Shown: positions 8,361 through 17,514, counted from the first letter of the stretch. The stretch: 41,245 bases of DNA from Streptomyces sp. (GCF_031181705.1 NZ_JAPSKN010000022.1:12588-53832), one strand, 5' to 3'. The notes: a model not told the origin generated them from the sequence alone. Numbers and translations are program-made.

Positions 8361-10162
8361 GCCTTCTCCTCGATCTCTTCCAGTTCCTGCAGTACGTCCT
8401 TCAGGGCGACGGAGCCGTCCAGCGCGGCCTCGTCGTCCGTCTCGCGGGTGACCACGGCCCGGTAGCGCGGCTCGCTGTGCACCAGTTCGCGGTGGGTGCC
8501 CACCGCCGCGACCTCGCCCTCGTGCAGGAACGCCACCCGGTCGGCGCGGTCCAGCAGCAGGGGCGAGGAGGTGAACACCACGGTCGTGCGTCCGGCACGC
8601 ACCTCCCGTACGCCCTGGGCGATCCGTGCCTCGGTGTGCGAGTCGACGGCGGAGGTCGGCTCGTCCAGGACGAGCACCTCCGGGTCGGTGATCAGCGACC
8701 GGGCGAGCGCGAGCCGCTGCCGCTGGCCGCCGGACAGGGACCGGCCGCGCTCGGTGATCCGCGCGTCCATGGGGTCGGCCGCGTCCAGCGAGCCCTGCAC
8801 CAGCGCCGCCAGCACGTCGTCGCACTGCGCGGCCGCCAGCGCCGCCTCGGGCGGGACGGCGCCCGAGGCGGGCACGTCGAGCAGCTCGCGCAGTGTGCCC
8901 GACAGCAGCACCGGGTCCTTGTCCTGTACGAGGACGGCCGTACGGGCGCTGTCCAGCGGCAGGTCGTCGAGCGGCACCCCGCCCAGCAGCACGGGCACGC
9001 CCTCCTGCGAGGGGTGTCCGCCGAGCCGTTCGGCCAGCCGGCCCGCCGCGTCCGGGTCGCCGCAGACCACGGCGGTCAGCAGACCGGCCCGCGCGAGCAG
9101 TCCGGTCCCCGGGTCGTACAGGTCGCCCGAGGGGATCTCGGCGGCGCGCGATCCGGCCGTGTCCGTGGCCCGCTCCAGCGACAGCACGCCCGCGGCCCGC
9201 TTGGCCGAGGGCCGGGAGAAGGAGTACGCCATGGCGATCTCCTCGAAGTGCCGCAGGGGATAGGTGAGGACCATCACCGAGCTGTAGACGGTGACCAGTT
9301 CACCGACGGTGATCCGGCCCTCGCGGGCCAGCCCCACGCCGTGCCAGACGACGGCGATGAGCAGCAGCCCCGGCAGCAGGACCTGGATCGCGGAGATCAG
9401 GGACCACATCCGGGCGCTGCGCACGGCCGCGTGGCGGACCTCCTGGGAGGCGCTGCGGTAGCGGTCGAGGAACAGTTCCTCCCCGCCGATGCCGCGCAGC
9501 ACGCGCAGGCCGGCGACGGTGTCCGAGGCGAGTTCGGTGGCCCGTCCGGCCTTCTCGCGCTGGACGTCGGCGCGCCGGGTGGCGCGCGGCAGCAGCGGCA
9601 GCACGGCGAGTGCCAGCGCGGGCAGGCCCACGGCGACGACCACGCCGAGCGCCGGCTGGTAGACGAGCAGGCCGGCGCAGACCAGCACGATGGTGACGAG
9701 GGCCGCGGTGAAGCGGGACAGGGCCTCGACGAACCAGCCGATCTTCTCCACGTCGCCCGTGGACACGGCCACGACCTCACCGGCCGCGACGCGCCGGGTC
9801 AGCGCCGAGCCCAACCGGGCGGTCTTGCGGGCGAGGAGCTGCTGGACGCGGGCGGCGGCCGTGATCCAGTTGGTGATGGCGGTGCGGTGCAGGAAGGTGT
9901 CCCCGACCGCGTTGCCGACGCAGGCCAGCGCCAGCAGACCGCCCGCCAGGGCCAGGTGGGAGCCGGAGCGGTCGACGACGGCCTGGACGGCGACACCGAC
10001 GCAGAACGGCAGGGCGGCGACGGAGGCGAAGTGCAGCAGCCCCCAGCCCAGTGACTTGAGCTGACCGCCCAGCTGGTTGCAAAAGAGCCACCACAGGAAT
10101 CGGGGCCCCGAACGCGCGTCCGGCACGCCCGGGTCGGGATACGGAAGGTCTTGAATCTGCAT
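8357..10162 (-). CDS. ABC exporter half-transporter, subunit A (degenerate Walker A, intact signature)
   Basis: The 601-residue subunit starts [12 protein letters not shown] at the ATG at 10162 and carries a six-helix exporter domain (about residues 40-320). Its ATPase domain keeps a perfect signature LSGGQ (476-480), Walker [10 protein letters not shown] and D-loop SAVD. The P-loop has decayed: the position of GxxGxGKS reads GDPDAAGRL (368-376), with no lysine or serine/threonine. The H-loop histidine is also lost (FTSSPLL, about 530-536). It ends in a charged tail. Such a domain should not hydrolyse ATP with its own P-loop but can supply the signature motif to the partner subunit. The gene is divergent from a secreted PNGase-like gene. 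Confidence 0.92.
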   Translation of the reverse strand: MQIQDLPYPDPGVPDARSGPRFLWWLFCNQLGGQLKSLGWGLLHFASVAALPFCVGVAVQAVVDRSGSHLALAGGLLALACVGNAVGDTFLHRTAITNWITAAARVQQLLARKTARLGSALTRRVAAGEVVAVSTGDVEKIGWFVEALSRFTAALVTIVLVCAGLLVYQPALGVVVAVGLPALALAVLPLLPRATRRADVQREKAGRATELASDTVAGLRVLRGIGGEELFLDRYRSASQEVRHAAVRSARMWSLISAIQVLLPGLLLIAVVWHGVGLAREGRITVGELVTVYSSVMVLTYPLRHFEEIAMAYSFSRPSAKRAAGVLSLERATDTAGSRAAEIPSGDLYDPGTGLLARAGLLTAVVCGDPDAAGRLAERLGGHPSQEGVPVLLGGVPLDDLPLDSARTAVLVQDKDPVLLSGTLRELLDVPASGAVPPEAALAAAQCDDVLAALVQGSLDAADPMDARITERGRSLSGGQRQRLALARSLITDPEVLVLDEPTSAVDSHTEARIAQGVREVRAGRTTVVFTSSPLLLDRADRVAFLHEGEVAAVGTHRELVHSEPRYRAVVTRETDDEAALDGSVALKDVLQELEEIEEKA

Positions 10163-10184
10163 GACGTCCCAGTGGCTCGTGTCA

Positions 10185-10214
10185 GGGGGAAACGGGGGAA
10201 CGGGGGAACGGGGG
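10185..10214 (+). other. G-quadruplex-forming motif
   Basis: On the plus strand four runs of exactly five guanines (10185-10189, 10194-10198, 10202-10206, 10210-10214) are separated by short loops AAAC, AAC and AAC. Further runs of three or four G follow at 10218, 10225 and 10234. This meets the usual G-quadruplex pattern with very short loops. It lies between divergent genes, 23 bp beyond the start codon of the exporter and about 190 bp before the secreted protein. It would be in the template strand of the exporter's leader and in the RNA-like strand for the secreted protein gene. Confidence 0.7.
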
Positions 10215-10403
10215 ACAGGGAGAAGGGGAGCGAGGGGTGCGGGCCGGAGGCAGCAAACCGTGACAGGTTCGCGTCGCCACGTGGTCGGAGGCAACAGGTT
10301 TTCCGCCCACCGAACGGAACCGGCCGACACGGGTGGGAACAGGGCGGCCCCGGCGCACCGGTGCGCATTGCGCGGGCGGCGGACTGCCCGTAGAACACCG
10401 CAC

Positions 10404-11987
10404 ATGAAGAGCCGAATCGTCATGTCCATGCTTGCCGGGGCGACGCTCCTGGCGAGCACCCTCCTCGGGACCGGTCCCGCCCACGCGGCCGATGTACCCA
10501 CCGAGTTCGGCACCGACTGGCACGACCCCGTCACGGCCGCCCCGCCCGTCGAGCGGCCGCCCGGGAAGTCCTGCGACGTCACCCTCGCGCGGGCGCAGTT
10601 CCGCGACTTCACCCCCTACCGCGGCACCTACACCCCGCCCGAGGGCTGCGGCGACCGCTGGAGCAGGGTGGTGCTGCGGCTGGACGGCAAGGTGAAGGGC
10701 CGTCAGTACGACCGGCTCGGCCACGTACGCGTCGGCGGGGTCGAGATCCTCCGCACCTCGACGCCGCAGCCCTCGCCCGACGGCATCGAGTGGTCGGTGG
10801 AGAAGGACGTCACGCGCTACGCCGACACCTTCCGCCGGAGCCAGGACGTCGAGATGCTCATCGGGAACGTCGTCGACGACACCTACACCGGCGTGCTCGA
10901 CGTCGAGGTGACACTGACCTTCCACCCGGGCCGCCCCGGCCCCGCGAACCCCGACCGGGTCCTCACCCTCGACGGCGGCACGACCCTCACCACCCCGCGC
11001 AACAGCGAACGCATCGTCGCCGAGGTCTACGCGACCGGCTCCGGCGGCGGCTGCGAGGAGTACTGGTATCTGACCGTGCCCGACCCGGCGCCCTACTCCT
11101 GCAAGGCCGGCCGCGGACCCTACCGCGAGGTGCAGATCCGCGTCGACGGCCGGCTGGCGGGCATCGCCACGCCGTTCCCGACCGTGTGGACCGGGGGCTG
11201 GTCCAACCCGTTCCTCTGGTACGTGATCCCCGGCCCGCGCGCCTTCGACGTCAAGCCGATCACCTACGACCTCACCCCCTTCGCCGGAGTCCTCAACGAC
11301 GGCCGCCCGCACCGCGTCGAGGTCTCGGTGGTGGGCGTACCCGAGGGACAGACCGGCTGGAGCACGCCCGTGAACGTCCTCGTCTGGCAGGACGAGCGGC
11401 GCGCGCGGGTCACCGGACAGCTCACCGCGCACCGTGCGGGAGACCTGACCGGCTCCTCCGTCCACACACCCGGTCCGGAACACCGGGTGGACACCGAGGG
11501 CGCCCACCGCCTCACCGTCGCCGGTTACGTCGACACCTCGCACGGCCGCGTCCACACCACCGTCGCCCGCGCTCTGGCCCACACCTCCGCGCACCGCTGG
11601 ATCGACGGCGAGACGAGGGACGCGCTGGAAGCCACGTGGACCGACGCCGAGTCGGTGACGATCGACGGCCGCGCCACGCGCACGCACCGCACCTACACGA
11701 TGGACGGCACGACCACCCTCGGCGCGGGCGACCGGCTGCGCACCGTCCTGACCCTCGGCGACCGCGCCACGACCGTTCAGACACAGGGCACCCGGCGCAC
11801 CGCCTGGTCACGGCTCGACGACACCTACACGGGCGACGCGACCTACACGGCGAACGTGCCCCGCGACCAGCGCCACGCGGTCGGCACCACGAGCGAACGC
11901 CACCGCCTGTACGGCTCGCACGGCTGCCACGACCGCACGCTGACCACCGTGCAGGGCGTGCTCACGGAGGACCGCGACCGCTGCTGA
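10404..11987 (+). CDS. Secreted peptide-N4-asparagine amidase A-like protein
   Basis: The 527-residue product begins with a signal peptide (MKSRIVMSMLAGATLLASTL, cleavage likely after AHA near residue 30). The mature protein resembles plant and fungal PNGase A (peptide-N4-(N-acetyl-glucosaminyl)asparagine amidase A), enzymes that remove N-glycans from glycopeptides. Supporting segments are the early FRDFTPYRGTYTPPEGCGDRWSRVVLRLDG stretch (residues about 68-98), VEILRTSTPQPSPDGIEW, KDVTRYADTFR, and GPYREVQIRVDGRLAGIATPFPTVWTGGWSNPFLW. A cysteine pair ends the protein. No clear ribosome site precedes the ATG at 10404. Activity towards N-glycans is inferred from family only. Confidence 0.8.
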   Translation: MKSRIVMSMLAGATLLASTLLGTGPAHAADVPTEFGTDWHDPVTAAPPVERPPGKSCDVTLARAQFRDFTPYRGTYTPPEGCGDRWSRVVLRLDGKVKGRQYDRLGHVRVGGVEILRTSTPQPSPDGIEWSVEKDVTRYADTFRRSQDVEMLIGNVVDDTYTGVLDVEVTLTFHPGRPGPANPDRVLTLDGGTTLTTPRNSERIVAEVYATGSGGGCEEYWYLTVPDPAPYSCKAGRGPYREVQIRVDGRLAGIATPFPTVWTGGWSNPFLWYVIPGPRAFDVKPITYDLTPFAGVLNDGRPHRVEVSVVGVPEGQTGWSTPVNVLVWQDERRARVTGQLTAHRAGDLTGSSVHTPGPEHRVDTEGAHRLTVAGYVDTSHGRVHTTVARALAHTSAHRWIDGETRDALEATWTDAESVTIDGRATRTHRTYTMDGTTTLGAGDRLRTVLTLGDRATTVQTQGTRRTAWSRLDDTYTGDATYTANVPRDQRHAVGTTSERHRLYGSHGCHDRTLTTVQGVLTEDRDRC

Positions 11988-12001
11988 CGCGAGGAGACCG
12001 C

Positions 12002-12045
12002 AAGCCCGCGTCCGGAACCGGCCGGCCGGTTCCGGACGCGGGCTT
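12002..12045. terminator. Bidirectional terminator, 44-bp perfect inverted repeat
   Basis: Positions 12002-12023 and 12024-12045 are exact reverse complements with no spacer: the arm AAGCCCGCGTCCGGAACCGG continues into GGCC at the centre. It sits 15 bp after the stop of the PNGase-like gene and 58 bp beyond the 3' end of the convergent marR gene, so it probably ends both transcripts. There is no U tract, as is usual for Streptomyces. Confidence 0.85.
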
Positions 12046-12103
12046 ACGGTCACCGCCGAGGCGGAACCGGCGGCGGCCCCGGCGGCTGCCGGTACCGCCC
12101 GGG

Positions 12104-12553
12104 TCAGCAGGACTGCACGGGGGCGCCGTCGACGAGGGTGTTCAGCAACTCACCGAGCGCTTCCCGCTGATCCTCCCTCAGCGGCGCGAGGATCTCCTCC
12201 GCCGCCGACCTGCGCGCCGCCCGCAGTTCGCGCAGCGCGGCCCGCCCGTCGTCCGTGAGCTCGATGCGGATCACGCGCCGGTTCGCCGGATCCGGCACCC
12301 GCCGCACCTTGCCGCTCGCCTCCAGCCCGTCGACCAGCGATGTCACGGCTCGCGGCACCACCTCCAGTCGCTCGGCCAGGTCGGCCATGCGCGGCGGCGA
12401 ACCCCAGTGCGCGAGCGTGCGCAGCAGCCGGGACTGCGCCGGCGTGATGCCCAGCTCGCGTTGGGCCAGATGACGCTTCTGGATGCGGTGCACCCGGCGG
12501 GTGAGCCGGAGCAACTGCTCGGCGAGCAGGCCGTCGGGATCGGGGGTGGTCAT
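12104..12553 (-). CDS. MarR family transcriptional regulator
   Basis: The 149-residue winged-helix regulator has the MarR core: a dimerising N-terminal helix (LAEQLLRLTRRVHRIQ), GITPAQSRLLRTLAHWGSPPRMADLAERLEV (helix-turn-helix), VPRAVTSLVDGLEASGKVRRVPDPANRRVIRIELT (recognition helix and wing) and a C-terminal helix. It is divergent from an ABC exporter at 12641 with 87 bp between the start codons, so it very likely represses that exporter and responds to a small molecule. The minus strand shows an extended -10-like TGATATTGT just upstream of the ATG, which would give a leaderless or nearly leaderless message. Confidence 0.92.
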   Translation of the reverse strand: MTTPDPDGLLAEQLLRLTRRVHRIQKRHLAQRELGITPAQSRLLRTLAHWGSPPRMADLAERLEVVPRAVTSLVDGLEASGKVRRVPDPANRRVIRIELTDDGRAALRELRAARRSAAEEILAPLREDQREALGELLNTLVDGAPVQSC

Positions 12554-12577
12554 GCGGGAACAATATCAGGATGACGT

Positions 12578-12602
12578 TCATTGTGAGTGTAGGTAACAAT
12601 GA
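12578..12602. promoter_or_regulatory. Candidate MarR operator
   Basis: An inverted repeat TCATTGT (12578-12584) and ACAATGA (12596-12602), 7-bp arms separated by 11 bp, lies between the divergent marR and ABC exporter genes. A further ACAAT half-site occurs at 12560-12564. The arms and spacing fit a dimeric winged-helix regulator, and the AT-rich half-sites stand out from the surrounding GC-rich DNA. Binding by the adjacent MarR is an inference. Confidence 0.6.
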
Positions 12603-12640
12603 GCTGCGATCCGACCCGCCGCACCCTCTCGAAGGAGCCC

Positions 12641-14443
12641 ATGCACCCCGACCGTGAAGCCCCTTGGACCCCACCCGCGGGAGCGGAGGAACAGCCCCGG
12701 CAGGTCCGCCGCATCCTGCGCCTCTTCCGCCCCTACCGCGGCCGGCTCGCGATCGTCGGCCTGCTGGTCGGCGCCGCGTCGCTGGTCTCGGTCGCCACGC
12801 CCTTCCTGCTGAAGGAGATCCTCGACGTCGCCATCCCCGAGGGGCGTACGGGCCTGCTCAGCCTGCTCGCCCTCGGCATGATCCTCAGTGCCGTCCTCAC
12901 CAGCGTCTTCGGCGTGCTGCAGACCCTGATCTCCACGACGGTGGGCCAGCGCGTCATGCACGACCTGCGCACCGCGGTCTACGGCCGTCTGCAGCGCATG
13001 TCCCTGGCGTTCTTCACGCGCACCCGCACCGGTGAGGTGCAGTCCCGCATCGCCAACGACATCGGCGGCATGCAGGCCACCGTCACCTCCACCGCGACCT
13101 CGCTCGTCTCCAACGCCACCAGCGTGATCGCCACCATCGTCGCGATGATCGTCCTCGACTGGCGCCTGACCGTCGTCTCGCTGCTGCTGCTCCCGGTGTT
13201 CGTGTGGATCAGCCGCCGCGTCGGCAACGAACGCCGGAAGATCACCACCCAGCGCCAGAAGCAGATGGCCGCCATGGCCGCCACGGTCACCGAGTCGCTC
13301 TCCGTCAGCGGCATCCTGCTCGGCCGCACGATGGGCCGCTCCGACTCGCTGACGAAGTCCTTCGCCGACGAGTCCGAGGAGCTCGTCGACCTGGAGGTGC
13401 GCTCCAACATGGCCGGCCGCTGGCGCATGGCCGTCATCACCATCGTCATGGCCGCCCTGCCCGCCGTCATCTACTGGACCGCCGGCATGGCCTTCCGGCT
13501 GGGCGGCCCTCAGGTCTCCATCGGCACGATCGTCGCCTTCGTCTCGCTCCAGCAGGGACTGTTCCGCCCCGCCGTGAGCCTGCTGTCGACCGGTGTGCAG
13601 ATCCAGACCTCGCTCGCCCTCTTCCAGCGCATCTTCGAGTACCTCGACCTGCCGGTCGACATCACCGAACGCCCGGACCCGGTCCGCCTCGACCGGATCA
13701 AGGGAGAGGTCCGCTTCGAGAACGTCTCCTTCGGCTACGACGACAAGGGCGGCCCGGTCCTCGACGGCATCGACCTCACGGTCCCGGCCGGTGGCAGCCT
13801 CGCGGTCGTCGGCCCCACCGGCGCCGGCAAGTCCACGCTCGGCTACCTGGTGCCCCGGCTCTACGACGTCACCGGCGGCCGCGTCACGCTCGACGGGGTC
13901 GACGTCCGCGACCTCGACTTCGACACCCTGGCCCGCGCGGTCGGCGTCGTCTCGCAGGAGACGTACCTGTTCCACGCCTCGGTGGCCGACAACCTGCGCT
14001 TCGCCAAGCCCGACGCCACCGACGAGGAGCTGCACCGGGCGGCGAGGGCGGCGCAGATCCACGATCACATCGCGTCCCTGCCCGACGGGTACGACACCGT
14101 CGTCGGCGAACGCGGCCACCGCTTCTCCGGCGGGGAGAAGCAGCGCCTGGCCATCGCCCGCACGATCCTGCGCGACCCGCCGGTCCTCGTCCTCGACGAG
14201 GCCACCAGCGCGCTGGACAACCGCACCGAGGCCGCCGTCCAGGACGCCATCGACGCCCTGTCGGCGAACCGCACCACGATCACCATCGCCCACCGGCTGT
14301 CCACCGTCCGGGGCGCCGACCAGATCGTCGTCCTCGACGCGGGCCGGGCCGTCGAACGCGGCACGCACGAGGAACTCCTGCGGCAGGACGGCCGTTACGC
14401 CGCCCTCGTACGCCGGGACGCCCAACTGGAGCCGACAAGATGA
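12641..14443 (+). CDS. ABC exporter, fused permease-ATPase (MDR type)
   Basis: The 600-residue half-transporter has a six-helix exporter domain (about residues 25-320) and an ATPase domain with Walker A GPTGAGKS, Q-loop VVSQETYLF, signature FSGGE followed by KQRLAIARTIL, Walker [13 protein letters not shown] and H-loop AHRLSTV. All catalytic positions are present, so a homodimer can work on its own, unlike the pair at 6.6-10.2 kb. The ATG at 12641 is preceded by GAAGGAG with good spacing; a longer start at 12599 would run into the proposed operator. Divergence from marR suggests an efflux pump for a toxic or signalling compound. The substrate is not known. Confidence 0.93.
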   Translation: MHPDREAPWTPPAGAEEQPRQVRRILRLFRPYRGRLAIVGLLVGAASLVSVATPFLLKEILDVAIPEGRTGLLSLLALGMILSAVLTSVFGVLQTLISTTVGQRVMHDLRTAVYGRLQRMSLAFFTRTRTGEVQSRIANDIGGMQATVTSTATSLVSNATSVIATIVAMIVLDWRLTVVSLLLLPVFVWISRRVGNERRKITTQRQKQMAAMAATVTESLSVSGILLGRTMGRSDSLTKSFADESEELVDLEVRSNMAGRWRMAVITIVMAALPAVIYWTAGMAFRLGGPQVSIGTIVAFVSLQQGLFRPAVSLLSTGVQIQTSLALFQRIFEYLDLPVDITERPDPVRLDRIKGEVRFENVSFGYDDKGGPVLDGIDLTVPAGGSLAVVGPTGAGKSTLGYLVPRLYDVTGGRVTLDGVDVRDLDFDTLARAVGVVSQETYLFHASVADNLRFAKPDATDEELHRAARAAQIHDHIASLPDGYDTVVGERGHRFSGGEKQRLAIARTILRDPPVLVLDEATSALDNRTEAAVQDAIDALSANRTTITIAHRLSTVRGADQIVVLDAGRAVERGTHEELLRQDGRYAALVRRDAQLEPTR

Positions 14444-14486
14444 AAATATGCCGGGTTTGTGGCGATATGCGGGTTACCGTGCCCGC

Positions 14487-15329
14487 ATGCAGAAGAACAC
14501 TCCGCCACGGAGCACGATTCGACTGACGCGCCGGGGCCGTATCGCCCTCGTCGTGACCGGGGCCGTCGTGGTCGGTACCGCCGTGGCGGTGCCGCTGCTG
14601 ACCCTGGCGCCCGAGGAGGAGAGCCGCCCCACCACCCTGGTGATCCCCGAGGGCTGGCGCGCGAGCCAGGTCTACGCCGCCGTCGACAAGGCCCTCGCCC
14701 TGCCCGCCGGAAGCACGAAGAAGTCCCTCGCGAAGGCGATGCTGAAGCTGCCGAACGACGCCGAGGGCAACCCGGAGGGGTACCTCTTCCCGGCGACCTA
14801 TCCACTCCCCGAGAAGGCGAAGCCGGAGAAGCTCCTGCAGCTCATGGTCGACACCGCCAACGAGAAGTTCAACGGCGCTCCCATCGCCGCCGGGGCGCAG
14901 CGCAACGCCATGAACGTCTACCAGGCCGTCACCATCGCCAGCATCGTCCAGGCGGAGGCCGCCACCCGCGCCGACATGGGCAAGGTCGCCCGGGTGATCT
15001 TCAACCGCCTGGAACGCGGCATGCCGCTGCAGATGGACTCCACCCTCAACTACGCCCTGAACCGCTCCACCCTGCGGACCACGGCGAGCGACACCCGGAT
15101 CAACAGCCCCTACAACTCCTACCAGCGCATGGGTCTGCCGCCCACCCCCATCGACAACCCCGGCGAGGACGCCGTGCGCGCCGCCGTCAACCCGCCCCCG
15201 GGCGACTGGCTCTACTTCGTCACGGTCCGCCCGGGCGACACCCGCTTCACCGCCGACTACCGCCAACACACGCGCAACGTCGCGGAGTTCAACGCCCACC
15301 GCGCCAAGAGCGCGGAGGCGCGCCCCTGA
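14487..15329 (+). CDS. Endolytic murein transglycosylase MltG (YceG family), short form
   Basis: The 280-residue protein has a basic N terminus, one membrane anchor (about residues 18-40) and an extracytoplasmic YceG/MltG domain. MltG cleaves nascent glycan strands and is thought to end peptidoglycan polymerisation. The catalytic glutamate is expected at E157 in ASIVQAEA, followed by VARVIFNRLERGMPLQMDST and the typical SPYNSYQRMGLPPTPIDNPG. It is shorter than proteobacterial MltG and lies outside the usual aroE/ruvX neighbourhood, so it is probably a second paralogue. An in-frame ATG at 14448, four bases after the exporter stop, is an alternative start and would couple it to the exporter; neither start has a clear ribosome site. 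Confidence 0.87.
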   Translation: MQKNTPPRSTIRLTRRGRIALVVTGAVVVGTAVAVPLLTLAPEEESRPTTLVIPEGWRASQVYAAVDKALALPAGSTKKSLAKAMLKLPNDAEGNPEGYLFPATYPLPEKAKPEKLLQLMVDTANEKFNGAPIAAGAQRNAMNVYQAVTIASIVQAEAATRADMGKVARVIFNRLERGMPLQMDSTLNYALNRSTLRTTASDTRINSPYNSYQRMGLPPTPIDNPGEDAVRAAVNPPPGDWLYFVTVRPGDTRFTADYRQHTRNVAEFNAHRAKSAEARP

Positions 15330-15370
15330 GGGCACGGGGAACCGACGGGCCGGCAGCGGGCCGGCGAGTC

Positions 15371-16447
15371 CTACGCCGCGGCCGGCTCCCGCTCCAGCAG
15401 CCGCCTGATGTCACGCACCGCCGCCCGGCCCGCGCGGTTCGCGCCGATCGTGCTGGCCGAGGGGCCGTAGCCGACGAGGTGGACGCGCGCATCGGCGGCC
15501 GCGTGCGTGCCCTCCATGCGGATGCCGCCGCCGGGGCCGCGCAGCCGCAGCGGAGCCAGGTGGTCGATGGCCGGGCGGAAGCCGGTGGCCCACAGGATGA
15601 CGTCGGCGTCGACGTGCCGACCGTCGTCCCACGCGACCCCGCCCGGAGTGATCCGGTCGAACATGGGCTGCCGGTCCAGTACCCCGTCCTCCAGACCCCG
15701 CCGGATCGCGTCGTTCAGCGGCAGCCCCGTCACCGAGACCACGCTGCGGGGCGGCAGCCCCTGCCGTACCCGCTCCTCGACGAGCGCGACGGCCGCCCGG
15801 CCCGCGTTCTCGTCGAACGGCCCCTCACGGAAGACGGGCGGGCGCCGCGTCACCCACGTGGTGGCCGCGGCGTACGGGGCGATCTCCAGCAGATGCTGCG
15901 TGCCCGAGGCGCCACCGCCCACCACCACGACCCGCTGCCCGGCGAACTCCCGCGGGCCGGGGTACTGCGCGGTGTGCAGCTGCCGCCCCGTGAAGGTCCC
16001 CTGGCCCGGGTAGTGCGGCCAGAACGGCCGGTCCCAGGTGCCGGTCGCGTTGATCAGCGCCCGTGTCGACCACACCCCGTCCGAGGTCTCCACCAGCAGC
16101 CGCCCGCCGGTGCCCTCGCGCACCGCCCGCACGTCGACCGGCCGCCGCACCCTGAGGTCGAAGGCCCGCTCGTAGGAGTCGAAGTACGCGCTGATCACCT
16201 CGGCCGACGGCCGCGCCGGGTCCGCGTCCGTGAGCTCCATCCCCGGCAGCGCGTGCATCCCGTGCACCTTGCCGTAGGTCAGCGACGGCCAGCGGAACTG
16301 CCAGGCGCCGCCGGGCCCGGGGGAGTGGTCCAGCACGACGAAGTCGCGCTCCGGCTCGAAACCGGATCGCCGCAGGTGATAGGCGCCGGCCAGACCGGCC
16401 TGACCCGCGCCTATGACGACCGCCTCGACCTCGCGTGTGTTGTTCAC
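15371..16447 (-). CDS. FAD/NAD(P)-dependent oxidoreductase (flavin monooxygenase-like)
   Basis: The 358-residue enzyme has two Rossmann folds: an FAD site VIGAGQAGLAGAYHL (residues 11-25) and an NAD(P)H site VVVVGGGASGTQ (173-184). The ATGF motif near 287-290 (ILWATGFRP) is typical of flavin-containing monooxygenases and their CzcO-like relatives. It starts at a GTG 38 bp after the stop of the sulfonate-type binding protein and is the last gene of that operon. That position suggests oxidation of the imported sulfur- or nitrogen-containing compound, but the substrate is not shown. No SsuD-type FMNH2-dependent sulfonate monooxygenase occurs in the window. Confidence 0.85.
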   Translation of the reverse strand: MNNTREVEAVVIGAGQAGLAGAYHLRRSGFEPERDFVVLDHSPGPGGAWQFRWPSLTYGKVHGMHALPGMELTDADPARPSAEVISAYFDSYERAFDLRVRRPVDVRAVREGTGGRLLVETSDGVWSTRALINATGTWDRPFWPHYPGQGTFTGRQLHTAQYPGPREFAGQRVVVVGGGASGTQHLLEIAPYAAATTWVTRRPPVFREGPFDENAGRAAVALVEERVRQGLPPRSVVSVTGLPLNDAIRRGLEDGVLDRQPMFDRITPGGVAWDDGRHVDADVILWATGFRPAIDHLAPLRLRGPGGGIRMEGTHAAADARVHLVGYGPSASTIGANRAGRAAVRDIRRLLEREPAAA

Positions 16448-16485
16448 GCTTCTACCAACCGTGCCGAAGGCGAGGATCTTCCCCG

Positions 16486-17514
16486 CTAGGAGGCCTTCGA
16501 GGGCCGGGCCGCCGACGTCGACGGCGGCAGGTCGCCGTTGAACCGGGTGTCGGTGAACGCGGCGAAGTCGACCTTGCGCGGGATGAGCTTCAGCGCCGTG
16601 AACGTGTCGGCGACCTCCTGCTCCGAGGCGATCAGCGGCTTGTCGACCGCCACCGCGATCCGGGTCGTGTACGTCCGCTTCACCGCCGCCAGGGCCACGT
16701 CCTCGGGGAGCCCGGTCTCCTTCGCCCAGACCTTCGCCCACTCCTCCTCGTGGCCGTGGACCCAGGTGTAGGCGCGCCGCAGCCGCTCCAGGTAGTCCTC
16801 GACGGCGGCCGCCTTCTTCCCGTCCTCCAGCGCGGCGGGTGCGGCGACCTGGAAGGTGTGCCCGTTGGTCACCCCGTCCCCGTCGGTCAGCACCCGGCCC
16901 TGCCCGCCCTTGAGGACCTGCGAGGTGTACGGGTCCCACACCGCCCACGCGTCGACCTTGCCGGCGGTGAACGCGGCGAGCGCGTCGGCCGGCTGGAGGT
17001 ACTCGACCCGGACGTCGCTCAGCTTCAGCCCGGCCTTCCTCAGGGACGCGACCAGCTGGAAGTGCGCGGAGGAGCCCTGCGCGACGGCGACCGAGCGGCC
17101 CTTGAGCTGCTCCGGGCGCTTCAGGGGCGAGTCGTCCGGGACGAGGATGGTGTCGCCCTTGGAGGTGCCGTGCCAGGCCGCCACCACCTTGATCTTCGAG
17201 CCCGCCCCGGCCGCGAAGACCGGCGGGGTGTTGCCGACGCCGCCGATGTCGACGGCCCCCGCGTTGACGGCCTCCAGCAGGGGCGGACCGGAGGTGAACG
17301 TCGACCACTTGATCCGGTAGCCGAGGTCGTCCAGCTCCCCGGCGGCCCGCAGGATGGCCTCCGAGCCGCCCTTCTGATCACCGACGCTGATCGTGACCGA
17401 TCCCCGGCCGTCCGTGCCACCGTCCGACGTGCTGGCGGACGAGTTCCCGCCGCAGGCGGTGAGCAGCAGGGCCAGGGGGAGGAGCAGGGCGGCGGGGGTG
17501 AGGCGTCGTCGCAT
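16486..17514 (-). CDS. ssuA: Sulfonate/taurine-type ABC transporter substrate-binding lipoprotein
   Basis: The 342-residue protein has a lipoprotein signal (MRRRLTPAALLLPLALLL followed by lipobox TAC, lipidated Cys21). The mature part is a type II periplasmic-binding fold of the SsuA/TauA/NMT1 group: SVTISVGDQKGGSEAILRAAG, NAGAVDIGGVGNTPPVFAAGAG, GRSVAVAQGSSAHFQLVASL, and TAGKVDAWAVWDPYT. It should capture an aliphatic sulfonate or similar anion outside the membrane and deliver it to the SsuC permease. The order permease, ATPase, binding protein, oxidoreductase is all on the minus strand with short gaps. Exact ligand is not predictable from sequence. Confidence 0.9.
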   Translation of the reverse strand: MRRRLTPAALLLPLALLLTACGGNSSASTSDGGTDGRGSVTISVGDQKGGSEAILRAAGELDDLGYRIKWSTFTSGPPLLEAVNAGAVDIGGVGNTPPVFAAGAGSKIKVVAAWHGTSKGDTILVPDDSPLKRPEQLKGRSVAVAQGSSAHFQLVASLRKAGLKLSDVRVEYLQPADALAAFTAGKVDAWAVWDPYTSQVLKGGQGRVLTDGDGVTNGHTFQVAAPAALEDGKKAAAVEDYLERLRRAYTWVHGHEEEWAKVWAKETGLPEDVALAAVKRTYTTRIAVAVDKPLIASEQEVADTFTALKLIPRKVDFAAFTDTRFNGDLPPSTSAARPSKAS

